Positions 37,132-47,994 of a stretch of DNA of 64,000 bases are shown here, piece after piece. This DNA comes from Heterobilharzia americana (lineage: Eukaryota; Platyhelminthes; Trematoda; Strigeidida; Schistosomatidae): contig OX104130.1 of NCBI GenBank assembly GCA_944470555.2, positions 42,937,491 through 43,001,490 of the forward strand. The letters are read 5' to 3'. Every line of letters starts with the position of its first letter. Within the stretch, counting starts at the first letter, position 1. The translations under genes and the position numbers were made by a program. A model generated the notes under the pieces. The model saw only the letters and a list, made by a program, of their open reading frames with translations. It ran no database searches and was not told where the DNA came from.

Positions 37132-38340
37132 TTAACAATTATAGAATTTCGGTTGGCTTCCTAAATCCACTAATAAATGTGTGAATAATTTGTGTTGAGT
37201 TACTTGCAGAACTTTATAACTCAGTGATGAAAGTCCATCATAATGCATTCTTTGAGTAGCTGAAGCTAAAAGTTTTAAGTGTATTCTTTTAGTATTGCCA
37301 CTTTTCTGTTGTAATTCATGTGGTAAAGCTTTATAACGTGCTACACTTGGAGACATTTGATAATAACTAACTTTTGCATATTTCATTCGTCTCTCTAAGT
37401 CATCGTCCTCTTGACCCCATCCCCAGTATAAATTTGAATGACCATTCACTTGAACGAAATGCTGATTTGAAATCTTTAAAACACCACCAATCAGTTTCGG
37501 ATAGTTTAAACGAAAATTTCGAATGTCCAAACCAACACCCAGATGAACAGCTTGTTTAAATGTCTGTTTGTCGCAGCCGTAGGGATTCAAATCATTGATT
37601 GGTGCCAAATCAGCATCATGAAATATAACACAATCAAAATGAAATCGTTTTATACCCTCCATAAAGCCGACATTGAACAGCATACCACGATTGAATAAAC
37701 TATTACCAGCTTGTTCAACAACAAATATTCGATAGCACAATCTTTGACGGCGTAACAGTGGTATAAGTGTTGATAATACACTCGTTAATTGGATCCATCT
37801 GTCTCGAAATGCTATAACTATACCTACACCAGTCTGATTAACTTTACCAGTGTTACTTGTGCACTTATCTGATACTTTATAAGTCCAACCACCACCGGGG
37901 ATATGCGGTTTGTTTAAGCTAATAACTTTATGTATGTTTGTTTCCATTGTCGTTGATATAGATAGATTGCCGATAGGTTGATATTTACCAGTCATATTTA
38001 CAGAATTTAATGGTAGTTTATCACATATATCTTCGCATGTTTGTTGTGTAATGAAATATGGAGAATTTTCTAACATTATACGATTAAGTTTCTCTGAGTT
38101 AACAACATCTCCCAAGTGAAGACTGCGTAATTTGGCTTGTAATTCCAATGAACAATCCAAATTTGACCGATTGCTGTGCATTTTCGTGTTTATTTTCTTA
38201 GCTGCTGATTTCACTTTTAGAATGTTTACTGGTGGTCTATTTAGTACCGTTGTCATGAAAAAGAACACGAAGGTAAAACAAATAATGAAGTACAGAATGG
38301 CTGTCTTTAATTTAGACATTCTGATTCTTCTAATTGTCAT
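37132..38340 (-). CDS. Beta-1,4-galactosyltransferase family enzyme (possible beta4-GalNAcT)
   Basis: Single-exon, 402-residue type II Golgi enzyme that would transfer Gal or GalNAc from UDP-sugar to terminal GlcNAc. Residues 1-12 are a basic cytosolic tail, 13-33 the membrane anchor, about 34-140 the stem, and 145-395 the GT7 catalytic domain. Motifs: AFRDR (177-181), FNRGMLFNVGF (216-226), the metal site DAD (242-244), YWGWGQEDDD (305-314, with acid D312 equivalent to bovine D318), and YKALPH (336-341). NxS/T sites are at N57, N115, N125 and N168. Leu283 replaces the donor-selecting Tyr289 of bovine GalT1, suggesting UDP-GalNAc use. GC-NPYGC and YK(A)xPH resemble the B4GALT5/6 branch. Metal ligand Met344 is Ala338 and the usual Gly before EDDD is Gln310. 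The frame is intact and the length normal for the family. A second Met (M8) is an alternative start; M1 gives the fuller basic tail. Confidence 0.93.
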   Translation of the reverse strand: MTIRRIRMSKLKTAILYFIICFTFVFFFMTTVLNRPPVNILKVKSAAKKINTKMHSNRSNLDCSLELQAKLRSLHLGDVVNSEKLNRIMLENSPYFITQQTCEDICDKLPLNSVNMTGKYQPIGNLSISTTMETNIHKVISLNKPHIPGGGWTYKVSDKCTSNTGKVNQTGVGIVIAFRDRWIQLTSVLSTLIPLLRRQRLCYRIFVVEQAGNSLFNRGMLFNVGFMEGIKRFHFDCVIFHDADLAPINDLNPYGCDKQTFKQAVHLGVGLDIRNFRLNYPKLIGGVLKISNQHFVQVNGHSNLYWGWGQEDDDLERRMKYAKVSYYQMSPSVARYKALPHELQQKSGNTKRIHLKLLASATQRMHYDGLSSLSYKVLQVTQHKLFTHLLVDLGSQPKFYNC

Positions 38341-38354
38341 GCTAATTTTATCAT
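38337..38354 (-). promoter_or_regulatory. Mini upstream ORF overlapping the start codon
   Basis: If the transcript reaches this far, an upstream ATG (38354-38352) opens a five-codon frame (MIKLA). Its TGA stop (38339-38337) overlaps the ATG of the glycosyltransferase in an ATGA arrangement. This could lower translation or direct reinitiation, or favour M8. The transcript start is not known. Confidence 0.4.
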
Positions 38355-38424
38355 GAAGAAATACAAGGAAACTAGTACCTCTTACATCAATTTATACTAC
38401 TGACTACTCAACTCATTTTAACTG

Positions 38425-38485
38425 GTTGACCTGTAAATGACGTTGGAATCTAATTGGTTAGTTTTCAACAACCAATAATATTACT
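38425..38485 (-). promoter_or_regulatory. Possible promoter: CCAAT boxes and CRE half-site
   Basis: Within about 90-145 bp upstream of the start codon lie a TGACG core (about 38439-38443), ATTGG (about 38452-38456) and CCAAT (about 38471-38475). The clustering near a start codon is suggestive only; single motifs of this length are common. Confidence 0.25.
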
Positions 38486-39315
38486 CCCATAGTTCATTTT
38501 TCCGTGGCCTGACTAAACACAGTACAATTGTTTCAGAGACTATCAACAGATAAATGAACCCTAGATCATTAATAGTTACTGCTCAGACGAAATATTGGTC
38601 CCGTCATCAGTACCTAAGTGTTTACCAAATTCTCATTCTGATTTCTCTTTACCATGTGTAACAACTGGCTGGTGTGAATGAAAGACATTAAGAAGTTATC
38701 TGGTAAATGGTGTTCTTAATGTATCAATATGTAGTTGTATAAGAGTTATCATAAGTAAAAAACTCAGTCACCTGCTGGCATTGTGGAAATAAATTTTGTA
38801 TAGGTAGTTGAAAGTTGTACATGCACATCGAGCATGCCTACTCTCTGTTGTAAAGTTCTTCTTAGGTTTCTTAATAGTACCCATTTGGATGACCAATTAA
38901 TACCTTTTTCATTGGCAAAAGAACATTCAATCAAAATACAATGCACAAAAAAATAATAGAGGAAACACTGTATGCATGCTACCGAAGTGGCGTTTCCTCA
39001 CCTATGCATACTTTAATTATATACTGCACAAAATTTATTCGCTTAAGTTTTGGAAGTTTCAGCTACGGGTGTTCATAAACGAAGATTAGACTGGCAATAT
39101 TACGAAAACCAAATTATGAAATTTCTTTAGAGGTTATGAAATAGTCAGTATTCCAGAAAATTCTGGATAATTTCTAAATTACTGAATCATGGTTTCTATA
39201 ACTCCACATGCAGAAGCTATGTTTGTCTTGTGAAACATAAACTTTAAGTAATGAACTTTACTCACACCACCTGAAATCGACATGAGTATGCTCTGCTATC
39301 TGTTCATATTAAGTA
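38486..39315. other. Intergenic, nothing recognised
   Basis: AT-rich 5' flank of the glycosyltransferase gene; no gene or clear repeat. Confidence 0.4.
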
Positions 39316-39327
39316 CAAATATTATTT
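39316..39327. repeat. Possible imperfect target duplication, left, RTE copy 3
   Basis: CAAATATTATTT versus CATATTTATTT at 42737-42747. The match needs an indel and lies in AT-rich DNA, so it is tentative. Confidence 0.35.
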
Positions 39328-39336
39328 TATTACTTA

Positions 39337-40256
39337 TTATTTGTCTCTTGGGTTCCTAGTGAAACATAGGGATTCATTAGCACGAGTCCACTGCATTCTA
39401 TTCTCTGCAGTCTTTTCAACCTGACTCCACGACTGTCCACAAGTTCTCATTTCTTCCTCATATGATCTCCTCCATATCACCCTCACCTCAGACGCCCAAC
39501 TAGTCGTCTGCAATTTGGATTCCACTCGATGGCCTGGCCTGGCCTGGGACGTGATGTCCCCTGTCGGCATTCTCACTGTATGCCCAATCCAATTCATCTC
39601 CACTTTCTTCTGCATATTTGTTAGGTGATAGGTTCTTGCTTGGTTGGTTCGTTGTCAGCCAGCCAGAGTTCCTTGTTGCTTATTCTTATTATGCTGGCCT
39701 TCTGATCTCATCTTCACTCTCGAGTGAGTGGAGGTGGCAGCTGTTGATGAATGTCTGTAGTTTGTTAGAAATACTTTTCGTGACGCGCTAAGCTTCTCAA
39801 CCATCACATAGAAGCACTGACTTGACTGAATTCGTGTTGAAAATCCGAATCTTGTATACTAGGCTGAGTGCAGTCGATCTTCACAATGATTTTAGTTAAA
39901 TGAAAGCCTGTCTTGCTTTCTTCATCCTCGTTTTGACATCCTTGTCTGTGCCTGTACCGCCTGTGGTTGAAACGCTGCTGACTAATTAGGTGAAAGGGAC
40001 TACTTCCCTTTAAGTTTCTACCGTTGATGGTGATTGGTGCTTGTTTTTGATGCTGATGTTCGTTGGCTATCTTCATCACATCCGTATTCTCCACATTCAC
40101 TTGAAGCACTATTCTCTCTGCCTCTTCTGACAAGCTGTTAGATTTCGCCCATAGATCTTCCAGTTTGCACGACATTTGACACAAATAATCATCGGCGAAA
40201 TCTGAAACTTGTAGGGTAATTTCATCCGGCCAGCCGGTGTATACCCCTCCTCTCAC
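39337..40256 (-). pseudogene. RTE copy 3 RT motif C to C-terminus
   Basis: Frame 39804-40256 starts with GVYTGWPDEITLQVSDFADD and is nearly identical to copy 2 until a one-base shift after INGRNLK. Frame 39337-39615 is the C-terminal domain (MQKKVEMNWIGHTVRMP). Catalytic FADD is kept, but upstream breaks make the protein non-functional. Confidence 0.8.
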
Positions 40257-40395
40257 TCCTCACGGTTTGCTGCATGATCAAGTTCACCACAATCGGGAAG
40301 ATCGTCGCTGATAGTAGGTGACAACTTTGTCTTACTCTCGTCTTCACTTAGGAGGCTTCGCTGAGCTATCCATTGTGGATCACTTGGCATGTAGT

Positions 40396-40396
<1 letters not shown>

Positions 40397-40430
<34 letters not shown>
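40397..40430. repeat. (ATC)n inside RTE copy 3
   Basis: About 11 units at the position homologous to 19608-19663 and 3848-3865. Confidence 0.94.
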
Positions 40431-41791
40431 GTAGCTGTTGAATGAGGTTGATAAAGGTTTGTGCCAGTAAAACCGTAGTGTTGAAGCAAGTGCCTATCGA
40501 ATAACTTCTCGGTCAACGCTATCGAAGGCCTATTCAACGTGGATGGAGTTGAGGTGTAGCTGCAGTTGACTGCAATTCTATGCTCTTTTATATGATGATG
40601 AGCAGTGTGGCGTTGCAGTTTGATTCCCACATGATTTGTACTTCCTGAATTCAGCCAGCCTGTTCCAGTCGTAATTTTGAATCCAGTGCATACTTTAGTC
40701 TCTCCGGGATTACGCAGCTCAATGTTTGCTTGAGATGGACAGCGGCAAGATTCCAAGCCAGTTCGTATAAATACTCAGATCTCACTTCTTTGGGAGTTTG
40801 ACAAGTAGCCCTTTTTCTTATAAGTTGGCAGATACCTTTGATTCTTTCCCTCAAAACCTTCTACAGTGGTGATGTGAGTATGCCTACTGATGTCTCTGAG
40901 TCTGTTCTCAGTGCTTCCGTAGGAATTTCATGTGGTCGTGCTGCTCTCCCGGATTTCATCAACCTCATGACGTTCACGACTTTGAATTTTGTCGGGCAGC
41001 TTGTGTTCACTAGTAATTCTTTGGCTGCTGGTGGTATTTCGGGACCTGTTGCAGGTGATGGTCGATTCAAGAATTTTTTTGAAGTGGTCAGCCCATCGTT
41101 TCCTTCCTTCTTCCTCTAAGTTTCCTTCAACATCTTTCACTGGTCTCATCTGAGCTGATCTCCTTCCAGATAGTAAGCAGGTTATTTGATATGCTGTTCT
41201 CAGGTCTATCTTACCAGCCTGCAGCCTGTTATGCCTCAGTTCCAAGTGTGTCGTAGAAGTGTTTTTTGGCTTCGTCTGGTGTAGCGTCTTAAAGGTTGTT
41301 CTCAGTTCCTCTTTTCGTTGTTCATCCCTGCACTGCACTGAACTGCATTGGTTCATCTTCTTCTTGACCATCTCCTCACCTCTCCTCTCCTCTATCAGCC
41401 TCCATGTATCCATCGAGATTCATTCTTTGTCTTAACTCTTCTTCCTTTCTAACACGGTTATGCTGGTTTCCTTCCACATCTCTGTCAAAGAGTTCTAGTG
41501 CTCTTCCACGTAGCTTTATTCAGCGATGTTGCTTAATATCTGCCATTTTGTTCTCGTGACTGACCGACATGAAGATTTCCTTTGAGGTTTCGTCCTTCAG
41601 TTTCCTTTCGAGGTGTTCAACTTGAACTGTAGTCTACCGCGAACGCTTTTGAAAGCTTCTAACTTGAGTTCGTAAGTGGGTTCCTTGTACTGTATAGTGA
41701 CTGGTCTAAACCAACATCTCCTCCTCTTCTTCATCTTGTTTGTGTCCAGTCAGCTGCCTCTCCACTTTCTTCACATTCAGATGAGGTCGAT

Positions 41792-42549
41792 CTAAAATTT
41801 AGTGTGGTGTGTCCATCTGCTGAAGTCAGATTCATGTCGCTGCCTTGTGGATATCCTTGTGTTTGTACACACTGCCTCGCCTCCAATCACAGAATCGTTG
41901 AATGCGCAGAAATCAGGAAACAGTTGTCCATTCTCATGCATTTCATGGTATGCTTTTCGATTCATGATCAGTTCTCTTCCAGTGTTGTCTGCTCCCAGTT
42001 TGGCATTCATTTCACATCACCCATTAGAATTTTGATGGCACCAACTGGGCTGGGGTCTTGTCTAGTACTGATTGCATTTGTCTGTAGAATTTCTCCTTCT
42101 TCTCTTCCTCTCCATTATTTGTAGGTGCATAGCGTATTGTGTTGATTGTGACTTTCCTTTCTTTTGATTTGAATCCATCCTGCTCTCATGATCCTGGAGG
42201 AGACTGACTCCCACTGCATGAGAGCCTTCGATGCTGTTGCGGATATCATGACGGTCACTCCAAAACTCAGTGTACCCGTGGTTGTTGTCTGGCTGACAGT
42301 ATCGCAGTAGATTATTGACTCCCCAGTTTACAGTTTGTAGAGTCCACTTCCATTCCAGCTACTTTCGCAGATTCCTAGCACTTCCATGCCATACCTTCTC
42401 ATCTCTTTTGCAATCTTGTCAGCTTTGCTAGGTTCATACATGGTGCGGACATTCCATGTCCCCACGTTTACTTTTGCTTTCGTCGAGAGAAGAGAAGACA
42501 CATCAGCCAACTGGCTTCCCGGAGGCAGGCTTCCACCAACTGGCGTCAT
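41792..42549 (-). pseudogene. RTE copy 3 endonuclease remnant
   Basis: Frames 42328-42549 and 41792-42010 hold the AP-endonuclease N-terminus (GTWNVRTMYEPSKADKIAKE, then GICESSWNG) and the MNAKLGADNTGRE to FCAFNDSVIGGEAVC block. It differs from copies 1 and 2 at many residues, unlike the near-identity between those two. Confidence 0.8.
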
Positions 42550-42747
42550 TTCGCCTCCCCGATTCCAAGTAGAAATAAATTTGTTTTATGTTTTATATTT
42601 TCTTTGTGCTTTGAGGTTTCTTTAGTGACTGGATTGGTTTTCCAGGTTAAGGTTGCTAGCCCTATGTCCACCCTTCCCCCTTTACCCGGGCTTAGGACCG
42701 GCTAGTAACTAGTGAACTAATCAACCAGGCGAGGTTCATATTTATTT

Positions 42748-45438
42748 TAAGCCGTTGCCAACTCCTTAATTCTAATATCCCTCATTTTCCAGATGAAACA
42801 GCATCAGATACGAACTCCGAAAACCTACACCTTGTGTTAGTCACCCAATGCAGCGCTAGTTCCAGAAATCAGTTATCATGTGAAGTAATGATCAGAAGTG
42901 GTTATTATTGAGAATACAATCTAGGCTTTTATTTACAGCGACGACTTTTCTCCAAGATGATATGATAAACCCTTAGTGGATCCATTGAATCAGCTTTAAA
43001 TGCTATGGTAACTACTATGAGTTCCAGCCACAGGTGAACTAACCGTTACGCCGAATTTAAAGATACACAATGATAATAAGTGTTTACTTTAGTTTATGAT
43101 TACCTGCCGACAATTTCAAACTACCTAAAGGTATATAAAGAGCACAACGATGTTCTCTCTCTTAGCTTATGGCTATTTAACAAAGCTTATTGACAGAATT
43201 TAGTAGTCACATGAGTTTTTGAAACCTTATATTTCGTATTCTCAAGTAACCGATCAATGTATCTATGTAGTAGAGTACATTTGCAACCAGGCTTATAATT
43301 TCGTTTTTACAGCAATGAAGGCTTGAAAGGTTTAATTCACTATATTTACGTTTATTTGTAATAATTAAAATACAACAGATATTCAGATGATCAGACTTTT
43401 TAAAATAGCTTAAACATCATAACCAACTAGGGAATAATTTTCGAACTGCACGCAGTGGGGTAAGGACTGTCTTTAGGATACTTTTGAGGATATCCATACA
43501 CCTTCCGAGAAGCCAGTTATAAGTTAACTATACAGCAGTTACTAACATGCACTAAAGGTGACTGCTGTATCAATTATTAATTACTCTCAGTAACATCTCA
43601 ATAAAACACAGGGACAATTTAAAGATTTGTAAAACAGCAAACGCTAAATTTTTAAGAATCAACAAAAATAACATTCCTCCCCATTTATTCAGTCAACTGC
43701 CTTTGATGAGGTTATTTTCTTCTGTGTTATTTAAAGTTTTGGTTACTATAGGAACGACAGTTATACCATGCCTTATGAAGAGAAGGTGAATCATTGTGAT
43801 AACCACAACAAAATGTATCATATGCGTAATTATGTTGGCCATATATATACCAAGTTTTGATAACGTCACCTTATACAGGGTGATATTCAAAGGCAAACAA
43901 ATATGAGAGACATTCAGTTCTTTACATTTCACTGAATAAAATACACAAACTATGATAAGTTTATATTTTGATATATAAGGGTAAACATTCACTACACTAA
44001 ACAAAAGCAACAGTCATACTATCCTGGTGACATATCTGTATTGGTTTCTTTGCATAAAACGTAAATGACTACGTAGACCACAACCTGATGTGATAATACA
44101 TTAGTTCGATAAAAAATGTTAGCATAGTTATGTCGATAAAAGCTCACAATCACAATACAATACACGGACCAATTATTCCTAAAAATGTATTATAATATCA
44201 CTGTTCGCATTTTAAAATGAAACTGACGGTAAAATCAGTTCCAACTTCTAACCAATCGACTTCAGCATGTTATACTATTAAAATTCCAAAATGTTCTTTT
44301 AAACGGTTAATTTTCACTTGGTAAGATACTTTAAAATACACACCGTAGATTTGAATGTGGTGATACTGAATAGAAGTATATAGTTGAATTGTATGTACGC
44401 TATGAATTACCCATTCGTTGAGAAAAAAGACTTTCCTTGCTATCTGAAAGATTAAACTTTGAGAATAAAAACCAATGTGTACAAGTGGAGACTTATTATG
44501 AATTATTTCAGACCTTAACGGAAGATGCTATCCAACAACTTCAAAAAATGTTATCTGACGATCTCATTTTGCAAAATTAGATACTTGGGTCTCCTAATAC
44601 GAGTAAAAAGCATCCGTAACCCTTTTCATTTCACTTTAAGCATACCTATCTTTGATGAAGATTAACTGAAATTACTCTGTAACACAGTTTATTGAACTAA
44701 CAGAAACGAGATTTGGTTTCTAGGTCCATGAAAGGATAAACTTTTCGCATTGCAGGGTTCGGACGAGTAGTCTCCAAGTAATCGTGTCAATACTTCATTC
44801 ACCCGCATTAGCAGTACCTGTTTTAGACTGATTGAAAACTTTGTATTTCTGTTTGTAGTGTATGTTTAGTCTCGAGGAAAATGGTTCAATAGGCACTATA
44901 TGTGATACCTTTTTGGGTCTGCTTCTGAAGCAAATATAACTTTGCAAAAGTTTTCATCCAACTTATCATTTTTGAACTCAAGTTTTCAGTATTCATTCCT
45001 ATATATCAATATATTTTTTAAATGTATTTCCACTCTATATGATCAGTAAACGCTTATCAGATTTCCAGCCCTAAAGCAGCAGGTCGTTTTCATTTGTAAT
45101 CTATATACCTTCCTTATATTAGTCAAGAAGAATATTATTCCGATACACCGCAAATATGAAGCTTCTCTTCTAAAAATAACTGTGATGCTAGCCATCATTA
45201 TGCGATGGAAATTCATTGAATTTTATAAAGTGTGATGTAGTTTGTCACCAATTTTAAAATGACTGAAACACTTACAATGAAAAAGCGTTCGTAATTACTA
45301 TTTATTAATATGCTTGCAATTCTCCGCTGTTTTACTGCATCCAGTTGTTCTACCTCTATTGGCATATAGGCTTCTAAGCGGATGCCTTGATATTGCTTAG
45401 ATATTAATTAGGATAATTTATATGGTTTTGGCTAACAG
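42748..45438. other. Intergenic, nothing recognised
   Basis: AT-rich; the frame at 43693-44010 (minus) is hydrophobic but has no family signal. Confidence 0.4.
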
Positions 45439-45520
45439 AGGAATCCAGGACGCAGGAACATCCAGCTGTCGAGTCCCAAATAGCACGAAACGAGAATTCT
45501 GGATTCCTATACCAGCTACA
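45439..45520 (+). ncRNA. Decayed satellite-type hammerhead ribozyme
   Basis: Closely resembles the published schistosome hammerhead (GAGTCCCAAATAGGACGAAAC block). Core strand CTGTCGA (45466-45472) differs from CTGANGA by one base (A6 to U). Stem II is GTCC/GCAC (45473-45476 with 45483-45486) with one mismatch. GAAA is at 45487-45490. Stem I is ATCCAG/CTGGAT (45460-45465 with 45499-45504). Stem III and the cleavage triplet are eroded. Upstream, 45439-45453 is an inverted copy of the ribozyme's 3' strand and can form a perfect 10-bp stem with 45499-45508. Predicted inactive relic. Confidence 0.6.
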
Positions 45521-47599
45521 ACCAAGTAAAAGAACTTTTTTAGTTTTAAATACATAACAGTAAAATAAAGAGTTTCCAAACAACGGTCAAAATCTGCTGG
45601 GTAGTTACTTATGACATAAAGATATCCAACTTAATTTGTATTTCTTGTCAGCATATGTTATCCGCGACTTACAGTCATTACTTTGTTGAAATCGGTGTTT
45701 CATAGTTACTTAACAGTGTCCCATTAAAATTTTTTGCTCAGAGTAAATGCAACAGCATTAGCTGTCGTTAATTCTCCCATAAGAGATATCCTTAAAAAAT
45801 TATCACGGATGGCAAGCAGCATTTCATTTAGATTTTACTCAGAAGAAGCATGATGACTAAGACAGTACCCATAGATTTAATAAGGATCCCTTTCTTCAAA
45901 CTCAGTGACTAGAAGTAAATGATTATCCTCAATATCCAATCCATTACCTATAACAGTTGCAGCTAAGCTTTAATTTACTGCTTTATTACACCAATTGACA
46001 TGGTGAAGTAGGAATACATGTACATACTATTCATCGAATTCACTAGCTGGCTATTATAAAGTAATGTTACTCTTTTCCATCAAGTTTTAATGATGTATCT
46101 TGTACTTCATGTCATTATCATTTAGCAAATATTGCCAGTCAATTAGGTTTTGCCATAAATCCTTAATCTATTAATTGTCGCACACAGTGTCCTTATCGGA
46201 CTGCATGTTATTTTAAGTTTTTAGTGTGTATTTAGTCTTAAAAATGCGAAAAATCAACAACTATATCTTTGTGAAAGGAATGTGATAAGTGCCTCAGTAA
46301 CCTTTGTAACTTGGACAGAATCTCATAAAATTCTAACGTTACCATGAAATAAGGCACTTTCTTTGAGAATGAGGAATTTAAATCAGTTAGTATTAAACTT
46401 CTGGCAAACCTGTTCAATGTTTTTTATTCACCACTGTCTGAACTATATTTATTCAGTAGTTAGATAATATCCTTACTAAAAATATGTTAATCTCATAGGA
46501 GGCTCAGTCACTGAGTTGATAGGCTATTAGCCTCGCTAAGATTTAAGGTTACTTACAAACTAACTTCTTACTGCCCAGCAATGAAAATTCTCCTTAAACA
46601 TTCAATAGTAATAATTCCTTGCAGAGCTGAAATAATCGGTTGTGCAAGCAGCTTCAGTTAAACATTCTACTTGACAATATTTTTGCATACTCAATATTTT
46701 TTATTTTCATAATTCTTATTTCATTTTAGCTGTAGTCTTAGGTCTACTGCGAAATAGTTCTGCAGCAAACTAAAATGTCCAGTCTAATGAAGTCATTTAG
46801 GTCACTAAAAACATTTACTTCTCACACGTTTAACCATCAGAAGATAACTTAATAAGAGTTCAAATCATGGTAAAACATATTGTTGTTAGCACAAATTCAC
46901 GAGAAATCTCTTGACAGTGTCATCCTTCTCATGGGAGGGAGGACTGGATAGATCAGAGTATATCACATTTCCCTGCATATCATTTGTAAAGTGTTCCACT
47001 GGCCATAGTTTTTAAAATTTACTTAAAATAAAATATTCTATGCATGCTATTTACCAGAAAACAGTAATATACTGGATCATCTCAGTTTGTAAATAAATTC
47101 CCGGGAAAGCTTTAATATTCACACCAATGGAACGTGAATTCGCAAAAACTTCATCATTTAATTAGACTTTAATTAGCCACTAAACAGTTCTTACTTAGTT
47201 TAAAGAAATATCTGTCTGTATCGTCATACAACTCCCTAAAGTCAATACCCTACGTTTCGATGATATTCAACACTGATGCTGAACCTCAGATATAAAAGTT
47301 GTAGATCTTTGCATCTGAACCTAGCATGTTCATAAATCGATGTGCGGTAACCAAATTCTAGAACTACTATTCTCAATTTCTACACAAGCGGTAACTAACT
47401 TGTCCTGAGTCACTTTATCGCACCTTCAATGAAAATGCTAAAGCCTAAGTAAACCCTGTCATATATTTCCAAAAGTTTACCGAATAGATGTGAAATCATA
47501 CAAACTACATCATTAGATTTTGCTACTGGAATGTTTTTTTCTAACAAGTAACACTGATCTTTCTCAATAAGTTTTGTATATCCTATTTAACTATACAGT
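45521..47599. other. Intergenic, nothing recognised
   Basis: AT-rich DNA without supported features. Confidence 0.4.
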
Positions 47600-47994
47600 T
47601 TACAATGAATGTCACCCCTCGAACAACTTTAAAATGGAGATGGAATCACATTCATAAATACTACCCCTTGATCTGGCTGTTAAAGAAAAGATTTGATGAG
47701 ACACTAACAAGATCAGTACATCAAAAATCTGCACTGAATAAAGAAACGGTGAAATGCCATGGCTTGGAATATTTAATCCATTCATTCTCCGCTTAAATTT
47801 GGAAATTTTTTACTCCCAGCATTTTAGAAGACGAAATTTAACTTCTAATAATAAAGTCCATCGGAAATAGATCTTCAGAAAGATTTATTAATAAAAATCT
47901 GCATCAAAATGCTACACTCCAGTCTTCTATCAGTGTAGAGAAGTTCCTTTTGAAGTTGAAATTCAGTGGCGATGTAACAGATTGAGTACTAAAA

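Larger units (their letters stand above)
39328..42736 (-). mobile_element. RTE-type non-LTR retrotransposon, copy 3
   Basis: Near full-length RTE LINE of the same family as copies 1 and 2. The 5' end is at about 42736 (ending GGCGAGGTT on the plus strand) and the A/T-rich 3' tail is at about 39328-39350. Endonuclease pieces are at 42328-42549 (VNVGTWNVRTMYEPSKADK, then MEVLGICESSWNGSG) and 41792-42010 (MNAKLGADNTGREL). RT fingers are at 40861-41413, motif A and stop near 40530, FADD at about 40190-40203, and the C-terminal WIGHT domain at 39337-39615. Broken by stops and shifts. Its endonuclease opening is closer to the family consensus (VGTWNVRTM) than that of copies 1 and 2. Confidence 0.9.

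Noticed and set aside
37374..37559. 61-residue plus-strand frame inside the glycosyltransferase
   Set aside because: Opposite-strand shadow of a well-supported coding sequence; the same holds for 38132-38356.
46500..46555. GGCTCAGTCACTGAGTTGATAGG tRNA/SINE-like words
   Set aside because: Too short and no second promoter box or fold.
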